64,000 nucleotides of DNA from Cupriavidus sp. U2 (GTDB lineage: Bacteria; Pseudomonadota; Gammaproteobacteria; Burkholderiales; Burkholderiaceae), in contig NZ_RCOG02000002.1 in assembly GCF_009663685.2 (NCBI RefSeq), forward strand, positions 596,414 through 660,413, in the 5' to 3' direction. The notes under the pieces are model-generated. The model had not been told where the DNA came from. It worked only from the letters and a program-made list of their open reading frames with translations, and did not search any database. The position numbers and the translations under genes were made by a program. Positions 46,914-56,906 of the stretch are shown here, piece by piece (positions within the stretch are counted from its first letter, which is position 1; every line of letters starts with the position of its first letter).

Positions 46914-47498
46914 ATGAAATTCTGCTCGAACTGTGGTCATGCGGTTGTGCTGCGCGTGCCCGAAGGCGACAACCGCCCGCGCAGCATGTGCGATAACTGC
47001 GGCACTATCCACTACGTCAATCCGCGCAACGTCGTGGGCACGATTCCGGTCTGGGAAGACAAGATCCTGATCTGCAAGCGCGCCATCGAGCCGCGCTACG
47101 GCTTCTGGACCTTGCCCGCTGGCTTCATGGAAATTGGCGAAACTACGGCCCAGGCCGCGTCTCGCGAGACGCTCGAAGAAGCCGGCGCACGCGTGGAAGT
47201 GGGCGAGCTTTTCTCGATGCTCAACGTGCCGCATGTGCATCAGGTGCATCTGTTCTACCTGGCCAAACTGAACGACCTGGACATCGCCCCGGGCGAAGAA
47301 AGCCTGGAGGTCAAGCTCGTCGATGAAGCCGACGTGCCCTGGGACGACCTGGCCTTCCCGACCGTGATCCACACGCTGCGCTGCTTCTTTGCCGACCGCG
47401 CAGCAGGCAGGATCGCCGCCGGCGACTTCCGTCTGCACACGCTCGATATCGACAAGCCGATGCGGCCGCTTACCAGCCGCGCCACCGTCACACCGTAA
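46914..47498 (+). CDS. NUDIX hydrolase with zinc ribbon
   Basis: 194 aa. N-terminal Cys-x2-Cys pairs ([23 protein letters not shown]) form a zinc ribbon, then a NUDIX box G-x5-E-x7-RE-x2-EE-x-G ([20 protein letters not shown]). Likely hydrolyses a nucleoside diphosphate such as ADP-ribose or a related compound; substrate not defined. Starts at ATG 46914 with a cysteine-rich N-terminus. 34 bases before aat. Confidence 0.9.
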   Translation: MKFCSNCGHAVVLRVPEGDNRPRSMCDNCGTIHYVNPRNVVGTIPVWEDKILICKRAIEPRYGFWTLPAGFMEIGETTAQAASRETLEEAGARVEVGELFSMLNVPHVHQVHLFYLAKLNDLDIAPGEESLEVKLVDEADVPWDDLAFPTVIHTLRCFFADRAAGRIAAGDFRLHTLDIDKPMRPLTSRATVTP

Positions 47499-47532
47499 CC
47501 GCGACCCAGGCGGCCCCGCCCATCTTCCCGGC

Positions 47533-48285
47533 ATGATTACCTGGCTCGACCCGCAGGATCCGTTTCCGCCGGTCGAGCGCGCGCTCGGCCCCGCCAGCGA
47601 CGCGCCCGGACTGCTCGCGGCCAGCCGCGACCTGACCCCGCAACGCCTGCTGCTGGCGTATCGCCAGGGCATCTTCCCGTGGTATTCCGAAGGCCAGCCC
47701 GTGTTGTGGTGGAGCACCGATCCGCGCATGGTACTGGTGCCGGCCGCGCTCAAGGTTTCGCCTTCGTTCCGCAAGACCCTCCGGCGCGTGCTGCGCGATC
47801 CCGACTGGGAAATCCGCGTCGACGACAACTTCACGGCGGTCATGCGCGCCTGCGCCATGACGCCGCGCGACGGCCAGCTCGGCACATGGATCACGAACGA
47901 GATCATCGCCGCGTACGCCGCCCTGCACCGGCTGGACCTGGCGCATTCCGTCGAGGCCTGGTACCAGGGCGAGCGCGTGGGCGGTCTGTATGGCGTGGCG
48001 CTGGGACGCATGTTCTACGGGGAATCGATGTTCGCGCATCGGACCGATGCCTCGAAGATTGCGCTGGCGGCACTCTGTGCATTCCTGGAACGCCACGGCG
48101 TGGCCATGATCGATTGCCAGCAGGAAACCGACCACCTTGCATCGCTTGGCGCGGCGCCGATCCCGCGCGCCGAATTTATCGCGCACGTGCGGGCCGCGGC
48201 AGCCTCTGCCGCGATCGAGCCATGGCATTTCGACAAGGGCGAACTGCGCCGCTGGACCGGCGCGACCGGTAACGGCGCCGCATGA
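47533..48285 (+). CDS. aat: Aat, leucyl/phenylalanyl-tRNA-protein transferase
   Basis: 250 aa. Attaches Leu or Phe to proteins with N-terminal Lys or Arg, marking them for ClpS/ClpAP (bacterial N-degron pathway). Family motifs: [20 protein letters not shown], FGxx-type [20 protein letters not shown] and [17 protein letters not shown] 47533 begins [10 protein letters not shown], the usual family start. The gene bpt, encoding the other N-degron transferase, lies 0.7 kb downstream. Confidence 0.95.
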   Translation: MITWLDPQDPFPPVERALGPASDAPGLLAASRDLTPQRLLLAYRQGIFPWYSEGQPVLWWSTDPRMVLVPAALKVSPSFRKTLRRVLRDPDWEIRVDDNFTAVMRACAMTPRDGQLGTWITNEIIAAYAALHRLDLAHSVEAWYQGERVGGLYGVALGRMFYGESMFAHRTDASKIALAALCAFLERHGVAMIDCQQETDHLASLGAAPIPRAEFIAHVRAAAASAAIEPWHFDKGELRRWTGATGNGAA

Positions 48286-48289
48286 GCCG

Positions 48290-48823
48290 TCACTTGCCAG
48301 CCTTTCCTTCCAGCCGGCCCAGACGGACGTTGATGCCGCCGACGTCCTTTTCCAGCCCGGCCAGGCGCTGATTGGTTTCATCGAGGCGGCGGTTCGTGGC
48401 GTCGATCTTGTCGCCGAGGCGGGCTTCCAAGCCCTTCAATCCCCCGGTCAGCTTGTTGTCCAGCGTCGCGACTTCCCCGCTGAGCTTCCTGTCCAGCGCC
48501 ACGATTTCTCCGCTGAGCTTCCTGTCCAGCCCCGCGATGTCCCCGCTGAGCTTCTTGTCAAGCGCCACGATTTCGCCACTGAGCCGCTTGTCCATTTGCG
48601 ACATCGTGGACACGACGGCCCGAATCTCGGTTTTCAACATGTCGCCGTAGACCGTGCGCTGGTAATCGAGGATGCCGAACAATGCGGCGAGCAACCCGAG
48701 ACCGACGCCAGCCACCGCAGCCATGTCCGCGTAGCGCGTCCACCGCCCGACCAGGTGGCCAGCGGCCAGCGTCGCGCCGGACTGCGTCCTTGCCGAACCT
48801 TCCTCGAAGGGCATGGATGCCAT
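48290..48823 (-). CDS. Hendecad-repeat coiled-coil membrane protein
   Basis: 177 aa. N-terminal cytosolic part, a membrane helix around residues 35-52 (MAAVAGVGLGLLAALFGIL), then about seven consecutive 11-residue repeats of the type KLSGEIVALDK / KLSGDIAGLDR / KLSGEVATLDN, ending in heptad-like sequence. Eleven-residue periodicity predicts a nearly straight, slightly right-handed coiled coil. Ribosome binding site AGGAG seven bases before ATG 48823. No known family. It lies, reversed, between aat and bpt. Confidence 0.72.
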   Translation of the reverse strand: MASMPFEEGSARTQSGATLAAGHLVGRWTRYADMAAVAGVGLGLLAALFGILDYQRTVYGDMLKTEIRAVVSTMSQMDKRLSGEIVALDKKLSGDIAGLDRKLSGEIVALDRKLSGEVATLDNKLTGGLKGLEARLGDKIDATNRRLDETNQRLAGLEKDVGGINVRLGRLEGKAGK

Positions 48824-49008
48824 GATGTGCTCCTGAAGTATCAGAGAGCCCATCGTAGAAAGCCGCCGCACTGAAAACAATGCGAGGAATCTCAAAATGC
48901 TGGCGGCCGTGCCAATTCCGCTTGCAGACGTGCCCCAATGGGCTCTGATAGACTGCCACTCAGACCGGCAATGCCGGCGTCCGACGCGCCGCCCCCTCAT
49001 TCGACGTC

Positions 49009-49806
49009 ATGAGCAAGCTCAAGGAACTACCGCTCTCCGCGCTGCAGTTTTATGCGACGGCGCCGTACGCTTGCAGCTATCTGGAAGGCCGCATGGCCCG
49101 CTCGCAGGTGGCCACCCCCGCCCACCTGATCAACGCCGATGTCTACTCGCGGCTGGTGCGGGCCGGATTTCGCCGCAGCGGCATCTTCACATACCGTCCC
49201 TACTGCGACGAATGCCGCGCCTGCACGCCGTGCCGGGTGCTGGTGGACCAGTTCGAGCCCGACCGCAGCCAGCGTCGCGCGTGGAAGCAGCACCAGGGCC
49301 TGCAGGCGCTGGTGGCGCCGCTGACCTATGTGGAAGAACACTACGCGCTGTACCTGCTCTACCAGTCGATGCGCCATGCGGGCGGCGGCATGGACCAGGA
49401 CAGCCGCGACCAGTACGAGCAGTTCCTGCTGCAAAGCCGTGTCAACTCCCGGCTGGTGGAGTTCCGCGAGCCGGCTGGTTCGCCCGAGGCAGGCAAGCTG
49501 CGCATGGTGAGCATGATCGATGTGCTCGACGATGGACTGTCGTCGGTCTACACGTTCTACGACCCGCTGGTGACCGGCACCAGCTATGGCACCTACAACA
49601 TCCTCTGGCAGATCAACGAGACCCGCGAGCTGGGCCTGCCGCATCTGTACCTGGGATACTGGATTGCGGACAGCCGCAAGATGGCCTACAAGGCGCGCTT
49701 CCAGCCGCTGCAGGTCCTGACCGGCAACCAGTGGCACGCGTTCGCGGGCACGCCCGCCTCGCCGGAGCCGCCATCGCCGGCCAATCCCGGCCCGGCACAG
49801 GAATAA
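49009..49806 (+). CDS. bpt: Bpt, aspartate/glutamate leucyltransferase
   Basis: 265 aa. Adds Leu to proteins with N-terminal Asp or Glu in the bacterial N-degron route (ATE1-like fold). Conserved cysteines in [15 protein letters not shown] (about residues 65-80), plus TFYDPL and [20 protein letters not shown] are characteristic. The Pro/Ala-rich end after residue 245 looks dispensable. Transcribed toward pyrD. Confidence 0.93.
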   Translation: MSKLKELPLSALQFYATAPYACSYLEGRMARSQVATPAHLINADVYSRLVRAGFRRSGIFTYRPYCDECRACTPCRVLVDQFEPDRSQRRAWKQHQGLQALVAPLTYVEEHYALYLLYQSMRHAGGGMDQDSRDQYEQFLLQSRVNSRLVEFREPAGSPEAGKLRMVSMIDVLDDGLSSVYTFYDPLVTGTSYGTYNILWQINETRELGLPHLYLGYWIADSRKMAYKARFQPLQVLTGNQWHAFAGTPASPEPPSPANPGPAQE

Positions 49807-49903
49807 GCGCCCGAGCCCGCCGGAATTGGGAGCAAGTGCAGCCTGAACGGCTACAATGCCGCCCTGATTCCGACTCCTCTCCGGCTCCGGCCGCCCCCCA
49901 TCC

Positions 49904-50938
49904 GTGCTCAACGCGCTCTATCCCCTGCTTCGCCCCGCCCTGTTCTCCATGGACGCGGAGGATGCCCACCATTTCACGCTGAACAACCTGATGCGCGCCA
50001 GGCGCATGGGCCTGGCCGGCTGCATCGGCAACAGCATCGCCAACGACCCGCGCACCGTGATGGGCGTGCGCTTTCCGAACCCGGTGGGCCTGGCCGCGGG
50101 GCTCGACAAGGACGGGGCCTATATCGACGGGCTGGCGGCGTTCGGCTTTGGCTTTATCGAAGTGGGCACCGTCACGCCGCGCGCCCAGGCCGGCAATCCG
50201 CGTCCGCGCATGTTCCGCCTGCCCCAGGCCGATGCGCTGATCAACCGCATGGGCTTCAACAATGGCGGCGTCGATGCGTTCATCCGCAACGTGCAGGCGT
50301 CTCGCTGGAAGGCCGAAGGCGGCGTGCTGGGCCTGAACATCGGCAAGAACGCCGATACGCCGATCGAGCGCGCGGCCGATGACTACCTGTACTGCCTGGA
50401 GCGCGTCTATCCGCACGCCAGCTACGTGACGGTGAACATTTCGTCGCCCAACACCAAGAACCTGCGCCAGTTGCAGGGCGCCAGCGAGCTGGACGGCCTG
50501 CTGTCCACGCTCAAGGCGGCCCAGCAGCGCCTGGCCGACCAGCACAAGCGGTACGTGCCGGTGGCGCTGAAGATCGCGCCCGATCTCGACGACGACCAGA
50601 TCCGCAATATCGGCGATGCCCTGGTCCGCCACGGTATCGACGGCGTGATCGCCACCAACACCACCATCTCGCGCGACGCCGTCCAGGGCCTGCCCCATGC
50701 CGACGAAGCCGGAGGCCTGTCCGGCCGTCCCGTCTTCGAGGCATCGACGCGCGTGGTGCGCGAACTGCGCCGCGTCGTTGGCAATGATCTGCCAATTATT
50801 GGCGTGGGCGGCATCTTCGACGGCGCCGGCGCGCGCGCCAAAATCGATGCCGGTGCGCAGCTGGTACAGGTCTATAGCGGCCTGATTTATCGCGGCCCGA
50901 CGCTGGTCCGCGACTGCGCCGCCGCCCTGCGCCGGTAG
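49904..50938 (+). CDS. pyrD: PyrD, dihydroorotate dehydrogenase (quinone)
   Basis: Class 2, membrane-associated enzyme oxidising dihydroorotate to orotate with quinone; FMN bound. 344 aa. An N-terminal amphipathic helix ([19 protein letters not shown]) faces the membrane. FMN-site motifs are [26 protein letters not shown] (with the catalytic Ser), and [14 protein letters not shown]. The start codon is GTG at 49904 (translated [10 protein letters not shown]), supported by homology. A TACAAT hexamer lies at 49852-49857. Confidence 0.95.
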   Translation: MLNALYPLLRPALFSMDAEDAHHFTLNNLMRARRMGLAGCIGNSIANDPRTVMGVRFPNPVGLAAGLDKDGAYIDGLAAFGFGFIEVGTVTPRAQAGNPRPRMFRLPQADALINRMGFNNGGVDAFIRNVQASRWKAEGGVLGLNIGKNADTPIERAADDYLYCLERVYPHASYVTVNISSPNTKNLRQLQGASELDGLLSTLKAAQQRLADQHKRYVPVALKIAPDLDDDQIRNIGDALVRHGIDGVIATNTTISRDAVQGLPHADEAGGLSGRPVFEASTRVVRELRRVVGNDLPIIGVGGIFDGAGARAKIDAGAQLVQVYSGLIYRGPTLVRDCAAALRR

Positions 50939-51029
50939 GCTGCGGACGGTATCGCCGGGGCGTCCGCGCCGTGTCGGCCATCGGGCGCATTCACGCGAAA
51001 AATGGCAATCTCGCGCAATATCTTGCGGC

Positions 51030-51054
51030 ACACCCTTCTTTGGAAGGTGTTTTT
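51030..51054 (+). terminator. Putative pyrD terminator
   Basis: ACACC-c-TTC, loop TTTG, GAA-GGTGT, then TTTT. One bulge in the stem. The rest of the 50939-51314 gap shows only a possible TATGCT -10 at 51113-51118 and no gene I would support. Confidence 0.5.
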
Positions 51055-51314
51055 CAGCAGGATATGGCGCGATGCAGCACCAAAAGCGAACCCAGCAGGG
51101 GCCGAAAATGGTATGCTCGCAGGCTTCGCGCCGTCGTATCCGCTGTGATCACGCGCGTGCCCGTACCTGCCGCCGGGCACGCCGCGTCCGCATATGGACC
51201 GCCGGGCAGCCCCGCAGATGCCCTTTCGGCCTGCCGGCGCCCGTCAGGACGGCTGTCGTACCGTTTGCGGCTGACTGACTGAAAAGCACCGAACCCTCGG
51301 GGGAGAACAATTAC

Positions 51315-52295
51315 ATGCTGCGTTTCAAGGCATCCACCACCCAGTCCATCCTCGGCAGCGCAGTGGCGCTGGCCCTGCTCTACGGCGGCGCCGTGCAGGC
51401 CCAGACGGCCACCGTGAAGGTCCTGTCGATCGTGGACCATCCCGCGCTCGACGCCATCCGCGATGGCGTGCGCGACGAGCTGAAGACGGCCGGCTACGAC
51501 GCCGACAAGAACCTGAAGTGGGAATACCAGAGCGCCCAGGGCAACACGGGCACTGCCGCCCAGATCGCCCGCAAGTTCGTGGGCGACCAGCCGAGCGCGA
51601 TCGTGGCCATCGCCACGCCGTCGGCCCAGGCCGTGGTGGCCGCCACCAAGACCGTGCCCGTGGTGTACTCGGGCGTGACCGATCCGGTGGCTGCGCAACT
51701 GGTGAAGAGCTGGGGCGCGACGGGCACCAACGTGACCGGCGTGTCGGACAAGCTGCCGCTGGACAAGCAGGTGTCGCTGATCAAGCGCGTGGTGCCCAAG
51801 GCCAAGACCGTCGGCATGGTCTACAACCCCGGTGAAGCCAACTCGGTGGTGGTGGTCAAGGAACTGAAGGATCTGCTGGCCAAGCAGGGCATGTCGCTGA
51901 AGGAAGCCGCCGCACCGCGCACGGTGGATATCGGCCCGGCCGCCAAGAGCCTGATCGGCAAGGTCGACGTGATCTATACGAACACCGACAACAACGTGGT
52001 GTCGGCCTACGAATCGCTGGTCAAGGTGGCCAACGAATCGAAGATTCCGCTGGTGGCTTCCGATACCGATAGCGTCAAGCGTGGCGCCATCGCCGCGCTG
52101 GGCATCAACTACGGCGACCTCGGCCATCAGACCGGCAAGGTCGTGGTACGCATCCTGAAGGGCGAGAAGCCGGGCGCGATTGCCTCGCAGACGTCGGACA
52201 ACCTCGAGCTGTTCGTGAATACGGGCGCCGCCGAGAAGCAAGGCGTCACGCTGTCGCCGGACCTGGTCAAGGAAGCCAAGACCGTCATCAAGTAA
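51315..52295 (+). CDS. ABC transporter binding protein (TrpX/ABC_sub_bind type)
   Basis: 326 aa periplasmic binding protein, signal peptide residues 1-29 (cleavage near VQAQ). Family features include VKVLSIVDHPALDAIRDG, ATPSAQAVVAATKTVPVVYS and SDTDSVKRGAIAALGINYGD. This family is tied to uptake of aromatic amino acids or similar small molecules in Firmicutes; ligand here unknown. First gene of a three-gene ABC set; an AGAACA-rich leader precedes it. Confidence 0.88.
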   Translation: MLRFKASTTQSILGSAVALALLYGGAVQAQTATVKVLSIVDHPALDAIRDGVRDELKTAGYDADKNLKWEYQSAQGNTGTAAQIARKFVGDQPSAIVAIATPSAQAVVAATKTVPVVYSGVTDPVAAQLVKSWGATGTNVTGVSDKLPLDKQVSLIKRVVPKAKTVGMVYNPGEANSVVVVKELKDLLAKQGMSLKEAAAPRTVDIGPAAKSLIGKVDVIYTNTDNNVVSAYESLVKVANESKIPLVASDTDSVKRGAIAALGINYGDLGHQTGKVVVRILKGEKPGAIASQTSDNLELFVNTGAAEKQGVTLSPDLVKEAKTVIK

Positions 52296-52395
52296 TACCG
52301 CCGATGCCGCGCGCCCTACCCTGTGGCGCGCGGCGCGAAGCGCCCCCAATGGCCCTATCCGGGCCAGCCGGACGGCCTGCAAAGGATTTCCCCCC

Positions 52396-53292
52396 ATGTC
52401 CCTCTTTTCCCTGCTGGGCGCCCTGGAGATCGGCCTGATCTTCAGCCTCGTGGCGCTCGGGGTGCTGATCTCGTTCCGCATCCTCAATTTTCCCGATCTG
52501 ACCGTTGACGGCAGCTTTCCGCTCGGTGGCGCCGTCGCTGCCACGCTGATCTCCGCCGGACAGGACCCGTTCATTGCCACGGTGGTCGCCATCGTGGCCG
52601 GCGCCATGGCCGGCTGGATCACCGGCTGGCTCAACGTGCGCCTGAAGATCATGGACCTGCTGGCCAGTATCCTGATGATGATCGCGCTGTACTCGGTCAA
52701 CCTGCGCATCATGGGCCGCCCCAATGTGCCGCTGATCACCGAGCCGACGATCTTCACGATCCTGCAGCCCGAATGGATGCCCGACTACGTGCTGCGTCCG
52801 CTGGTGCTGTTCGTGGTGGTGGTCATCGCCAAGCTCGCGCTGGACTGGTTCTTCTCGTCGCAGCTTGGCCTGGCCATGCGTGCCACCGGCGCCAATCCGC
52901 GCATGGCGCGTGCCCAGGGCGTGCCCACCGGCCGCGCCACGCTGGCCGGCATGGCGCTGTCGAATGCGCTGGTGGCACTGGCCGGTGCCTTGTTCGCCCA
53001 GACGCAGGGCGGATCGGACATCTCGATGGGTATCGGCACGATCGTGATCGGCCTGGCCGCGGTGATCATCGGCGAAACCATCATCCCGGCGCGACGCCTG
53101 GTGTACGTGACGCTGGCCGTGGTGGTGGGCGCCATCCTGTACCGCTTCTTCATCGCGCTGGCGCTCAATTCCGAGTTCATCGGCCTCAAGGCACAGGATC
53201 TGAACCTGGTGACCGCTGCGCTGGTGACGCTGGCGCTGGTGCTGCCGGCGACGCGCAAGAAGCTGTTCGCCCGCAAGAACGGAGGTGCCTGA
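52396..53292 (+). CDS. ABC transporter permease (partner of TrpX-type protein)
   Basis: 298 aa, about eight membrane helices, of the branched-chain-type permease class: SLLGALEIGLIFSLVALGVL at the start, ending in ATRKKLFARKNGGA. Coupling-loop motif ATGANPRMARAQGVPTGRAT around residue 160. Its stop is one base from the downstream ATG, so the genes are coupled. Confidence 0.9.
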   Translation: MSLFSLLGALEIGLIFSLVALGVLISFRILNFPDLTVDGSFPLGGAVAATLISAGQDPFIATVVAIVAGAMAGWITGWLNVRLKIMDLLASILMMIALYSVNLRIMGRPNVPLITEPTIFTILQPEWMPDYVLRPLVLFVVVVIAKLALDWFFSSQLGLAMRATGANPRMARAQGVPTGRATLAGMALSNALVALAGALFAQTQGGSDISMGIGTIVIGLAAVIIGETIIPARRLVYVTLAVVVGAILYRFFIALALNSEFIGLKAQDLNLVTAALVTLALVLPATRKKLFARKNGGA

Positions 53293-53293
53293 T

Positions 53294-54088
53294 ATGCTGC
53301 GCGCTGAAAACCTGAAGCTCACCTTCAACCCGGGCACGCCGATCGAAAACCGCGCCCTGCGCGGCCTGAGCCTGGAAATCCCGGCCGGCCAGTTCGTGGC
53401 CGTGATCGGGTCCAACGGTGCCGGCAAGTCGACCTTCCTGAACGCCGTCAGTGGCGACACGATGGTCGATAGCGGCCGCATCATGATCGACGACACCGAC
53501 GTCACGCGCCAGCCCGCCTGGGATCGCGCGCACCTGGTGGCCCGCGTGTTCCAGGATCCGATGGCCGGTACCTGCGAGGCGCTGACGATCGAGGAAAACA
53601 TGGCGCTGGCCATGGCACGTGGCTCGCGCCGCGGTTTCCGTCCGGCACTGAACAAGACGGCGCGCGAACTGTTCCGCGACAAGCTGCGCCTGCTGAACCT
53701 GGGCCTGGAAAACCGCCTGACCGACCGCATTGGGCTGCTTTCGGGCGGCCAGCGCCAGGCGGTGAGCCTGCTGATGGCATCACTGCAGCCCTCGCGCATC
53801 CTGCTGCTGGACGAGCACACGGCGGCGCTGGACCCCAAGACGGCCGCGTTCGTGCTGGAACTCACTGCGCGCATCGTCGAGGAAAGCAGGCTGACGACGA
53901 TGATGGTCACCCACTCGATGCGCCAGGCGCTGGACTACGGCCAGCGCACGGTGATGCTGCACCAGGGCCAGGTGGTCCTCGATGTGTCGGGCGACCAGCG
54001 CAAGGGCCTAGATGTGCCCGACCTGCTCAAGATGTTCGAGCAGACGCGGCATGAGCAGCTCGATGACGACGCGCTGCTGCTGGGGTGA
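53294..54088 (+). CDS. ABC transporter ATPase (partner of TrpX-type protein)
   Basis: 264 aa. Walker A GSNGAGKST, signature LSGGQRQAVSL, Walker B LLLDEHTAALD, switch His in VTHSM. GGAGG eight bases upstream of ATG 53294 (MLRAENLKLTF); a GTG three codons earlier is possible. Serves the binding protein and permease immediately upstream. An odd feature is the DEHTAALDPKTA Walker B (His after Glu), seen in this subfamily. Confidence 0.9.
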   Translation: MLRAENLKLTFNPGTPIENRALRGLSLEIPAGQFVAVIGSNGAGKSTFLNAVSGDTMVDSGRIMIDDTDVTRQPAWDRAHLVARVFQDPMAGTCEALTIEENMALAMARGSRRGFRPALNKTARELFRDKLRLLNLGLENRLTDRIGLLSGGQRQAVSLLMASLQPSRILLLDEHTAALDPKTAAFVLELTARIVEESRLTTMMVTHSMRQALDYGQRTVMLHQGQVVLDVSGDQRKGLDVPDLLKMFEQTRHEQLDDDALLLG

Positions 54089-54229
54089 GCCGTCTCCCCT
54101 CCCGCATTGAGAGAGGGGTCGGGGGGAGAGGGTCAGCGGTTCAAACTGCCACAGGTCGGCAAGCAGAACTTCAATACGCTCTCCCTAATCACCTCCTGCA
54201 TGTGGGAGAGGGGACGTGCACTCAGCCAT
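54089..54229. repeat. GC-skewed REP-like intergenic repeat
   Basis: Contains several C-rich/G-rich blocks: CCCCTC and GAGGGG facing each other at 54096-54118, GGGGGGAGAGGG at 54121-54132, and CTCTCCC / GGGAGAGGGG at 54179-54185 and 54204-54214. They can fold into hairpins. Such elements usually recur in a genome, which cannot be checked here. They separate the two convergent operons. Confidence 0.5.
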
Positions 54230-54496
54230 TCAAACCGTCGCGGCCTTGTCCAGCCAGCGTTGGAGCTGATCGGTCACCGCCGTGCTCGAAAACGAGCAGC
54301 TGTCCTGCGCGAAGACCGCCGCCATCTCCATGCGACGTAGCAATTCCTCCATGGCTTGCCCGAACACGGGCGGCAGCGTCAGCGACGGCGCCGCAGCGCG
54401 CCACCGGGCGATCAGCTCACCGGCCGGCAGCGTGCCGGCCAGATGGGCCTCCAGAGCCTGCCGCATCACGGCAAGCGTTTCCTGATTGGCGCTCAT
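54230..54496 (-). CDS. Small protein coupled to lutB
   Basis: 88 aa, mostly helical (RQALEAHLAGTLPAGELIAR, WLDKAATV end). Not recognised. The ATG overlaps the lutB stop (ATGA), so it is translated with it. It occupies the place where lutC would stand but is far shorter and lacks a LUD domain. Confidence 0.7.
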   Translation of the reverse strand: MSANQETLAVMRQALEAHLAGTLPAGELIARWRAAAPSLTLPPVFGQAMEELLRRMEMAAVFAQDSCSFSSTAVTDQLQRWLDKAATV

Positions 54497-55905
54497 GAAC
54501 GCGCCCTCCTTTCCTTGTATAGCTCTCGGAACGTGCGGCCGCTCGGGGCCGGCATGTCGCGTGTTTCGGTCCAGCCCTTGCCTGCCATTGGCAGACTGGC
54601 AATCAGTTTGCTGCGGCCGCCCATGCGTGACAGCATACGCGCCCCCATGCGGGTGACAAAGGCGTACAGGTCCGGGCGCCGGGCCACATAGCCCCAGACC
54701 TGCAGCGCCACGCGCTCCTGCCACGGGCGCAGGTGGCGCTCCATCTGCTTCTCGCGCAGCTTGCGCAGCAGGTCGGACAACGGAATCGATGCCGGGCACA
54801 CCCGGTTGCATTCGCCACACAGCGTGGCGGCCTGCGGCAGGTCCACCGCATTGGCCAGGCCGACATAGCTCGGCGTCAGGACGCTGCCCATCGGGCCGGG
54901 ATAGACCCAGCCGTACGCATGGCCGCCGATCTTCTGGTACACGGGGCAATGGTTCATGCACGCGCCGCAACGGATGCAGCGCAGCATCTCCTGGAATTCT
55001 CCGCCGATCAATCCGCTACGGCCGCCATCCACCAGCACGAAGTACATGTGCTCGGGGCCATCGCGCTCGCCCTCGGCACGCGGCCCTGTCAGCAGCGAAA
55101 AGTAGTTCGAGATCGCCTGGCCGGTGGCCGAGCGCGGCAGCAGCCGCATCACGGTGGCCAGGTCTTCCAGCGTTGGCAATACCTTCTCGATACCCGTCAC
55201 GGCCACGTGCACGCGCGGCATGATGGTGCACATGCCCTCGTTGCCTTCGTTCGTGACCACGGCCACCGAGCCAGTCTCGGCAATGATGAAGTTGCCGCCC
55301 GTCACGCCCATGTCGGCGGACAGGAACTCGGGCCGCAGAACTTCGCGCGCCTCGCGCGTCATCTCGGTCATGTCGGTCAGGCGCGGCTTGTTGTGGACCT
55401 TGGCGAACAGGTCGGCAATCTCGTCCTTGTCCTTGTGGATCACCGGCGCAATGATGTGCGACGGCGGCTCGGCATCGTTGATCTGCAGGATGTACTCGCC
55501 CAGGTCGGTCTCGATGCTCTGCACGCCCATCTCGCCCAGCACCTGGTTCAGGCGCATTTCCTCGGTCACCATCGACTTGCTCTTGATGACCTTCTTCACG
55601 CCGTGCTTCTGGGCAATCTCGGCGACCAGCCTCGCAGCGTCGGCCGTGGTCTCGGCAAACAGCACCGTGGCGCCGCGTTTAGTCGCATTTTCTTCAAAAG
55701 TAGCGAGCCAGACGTCCAGATTTTCCAGTGCGCGGTTGCGGCGCTCTTTCAGCGCGGCCCGCGTGGCATCGAAGTCGATGTCGCGGATGGCGTCGGCACG
55801 GGCCGTCACGAACTTTGTCGACAGCTTCTTGAGGTTCTGCTGCAGGCGCTGATCGGCCAGCTTCTGCCCGGCGCGCGCCTTGAATTCCATGCTGTGCACT
55901 TGCAT
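54493..55905 (-). CDS. lutB: LutB, lactate-oxidation iron-sulfur protein
   Basis: 470 aa, LutB/LldF/YkgF type, part of the LutABC L-lactate oxidation system. A LUD domain fills the first 280 residues (SMVTEEMRLNQVLGEMGVQS, TGGNFIIAETGSV, VAVTGIEKVLPTLEDL); two [4Fe-4S] sites follow as RCIRCGACMNHCP and LCGECNRVCPASIP. Receives electrons from LutA-type partners. Begins 36 bases after lutA; start ATG at 55905, or Met6. Confidence 0.93.
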   Translation of the reverse strand: MQVHSMEFKARAGQKLADQRLQQNLKKLSTKFVTARADAIRDIDFDATRAALKERRNRALENLDVWLATFEENATKRGATVLFAETTADAARLVAEIAQKHGVKKVIKSKSMVTEEMRLNQVLGEMGVQSIETDLGEYILQINDAEPPSHIIAPVIHKDKDEIADLFAKVHNKPRLTDMTEMTREAREVLRPEFLSADMGVTGGNFIIAETGSVAVVTNEGNEGMCTIMPRVHVAVTGIEKVLPTLEDLATVMRLLPRSATGQAISNYFSLLTGPRAEGERDGPEHMYFVLVDGGRSGLIGGEFQEMLRCIRCGACMNHCPVYQKIGGHAYGWVYPGPMGSVLTPSYVGLANAVDLPQAATLCGECNRVCPASIPLSDLLRKLREKQMERHLRPWQERVALQVWGYVARRPDLYAFVTRMGARMLSRMGGRSKLIASLPMAGKGWTETRDMPAPSGRTFRELYKERRARS

Positions 55906-55941
55906 CGTGGGGGCTCTCCTGAAAGTTCGCGCTGTCAGGCG

Positions 55942-56667
55942 TCAGGCGTCGCCAGCCAGCACCTGCGCGATATGGAGCACGCGCGTCTGTGCATCGCCCG
56001 AGCGGCGCAGCCGGCCTTCGATATTGAGCATGCAGCCCAGGTCGCCCAGCACCACCGCGTCGGCGCCGCTGGCCTTGATGTTGGCGCATTTCTCGTCGAC
56101 GATCGCCGTGGAGATATTGCCGTACTTGACCGAGAAGGTACCGCCAAACCCGCAGCAGGCCTCGCAGTCCTTCATCTCGGTCAACTGCACGTTCGGCAGC
56201 TTGCCCAGCAAGGCGCGTGGCTGCTGCTTGACGCCCAGTTCGCGCAGGCCCGAGCACGAATCGTGATAGGTGATGTGGCCGGCAAAGCCGGAATCGAGCT
56301 TGTCGAGCTTTGCCACGTTGACCAGGAAATCGGTCAGTTCGAACACGCGTTCGCGCAGCCGCTCGTAGCGGCCGTTCAGCTCGGGATCGTCGCGCAGCAG
56401 GTCGTGGTAGTGGTGGCGGATCATGCCGCCGCAAGAGCCGGACGGCACCACCACGTAGTCGAACATCTCGAATTCACGCAGGAATTTCTCGGCCAGATCC
56501 CGCGACACAGCGCGCTCGCCCGAGTTGTACGCGGGCTGGCCGCAGCAGGTCTGCGCCTCGGGCACCATCACCTCGTAGCCGGCCGATTCCAGCAGCTTCA
56601 GCACCGAAAACCCGATTTCCGGGCGCATGAGGTCCACCAGACAGGTGGCGAACAGTCCGATTCGCAT
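55942..56667 (-). CDS. lutA: LutA, CCG-motif iron-sulfur protein
   Basis: 241 aa, LutA/YkgE type with two cysteine-rich CCG motifs (AQTCCGQPAYNSG, CEACCGFGGTFS). Works with LutB in L-lactate oxidation. ATG 56667 (MRIGLFATCLVDL) is the family start; earlier in-frame ATG gives a non-homologous leader. Divergent from the IclR-family regulator. Confidence 0.93.
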   Translation of the reverse strand: MRIGLFATCLVDLMRPEIGFSVLKLLESAGYEVMVPEAQTCCGQPAYNSGERAVSRDLAEKFLREFEMFDYVVVPSGSCGGMIRHHYHDLLRDDPELNGRYERLRERVFELTDFLVNVAKLDKLDSGFAGHITYHDSCSGLRELGVKQQPRALLGKLPNVQLTEMKDCEACCGFGGTFSVKYGNISTAIVDEKCANIKASGADAVVLGDLGCMLNIEGRLRRSGDAQTRVLHIAQVLAGDA

Positions 56668-56828
56668 GGTTTTTTCTTTATCCAGACCCGGAAACCCCGT
56701 GATTATGCCCCTTTGCCCTGCCCCTGCGGGCATCCGGCGCCGCAATCCTGTTCATCTGGCGATGCAAAGCCGCTCATCCCACGCCGGGCCCCGGGCCGCA
56801 TCAATCGAGGGAAATCTCGAAAATCACG

Positions 56829-56843
56829 TTTCACCTGTTGAAA
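56829..56843. promoter_or_regulatory. Possible IclR-type operator in lut/iclR spacer
   Basis: TTTCA-CCTGT-TGAAA, a five-base-arm palindrome centred between lutA and iclR, upstream of TAGAAT (56860-56865), a plausible iclR -10. Weak evidence, by position. Confidence 0.35.
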
Positions 56844-56906
56844 TTTTCACGATGCGAGATAGAATCAGGCAAACGCTTAATTTGCCGCACGGCAACATTT
56901 TTCCAC

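Noticed and set aside
50971..51282. A 103-codon ORF in the pyrD to ABC-transporter gap
   Set aside because: It spans the putative terminator, has no ribosome binding site and no recognisable sequence.
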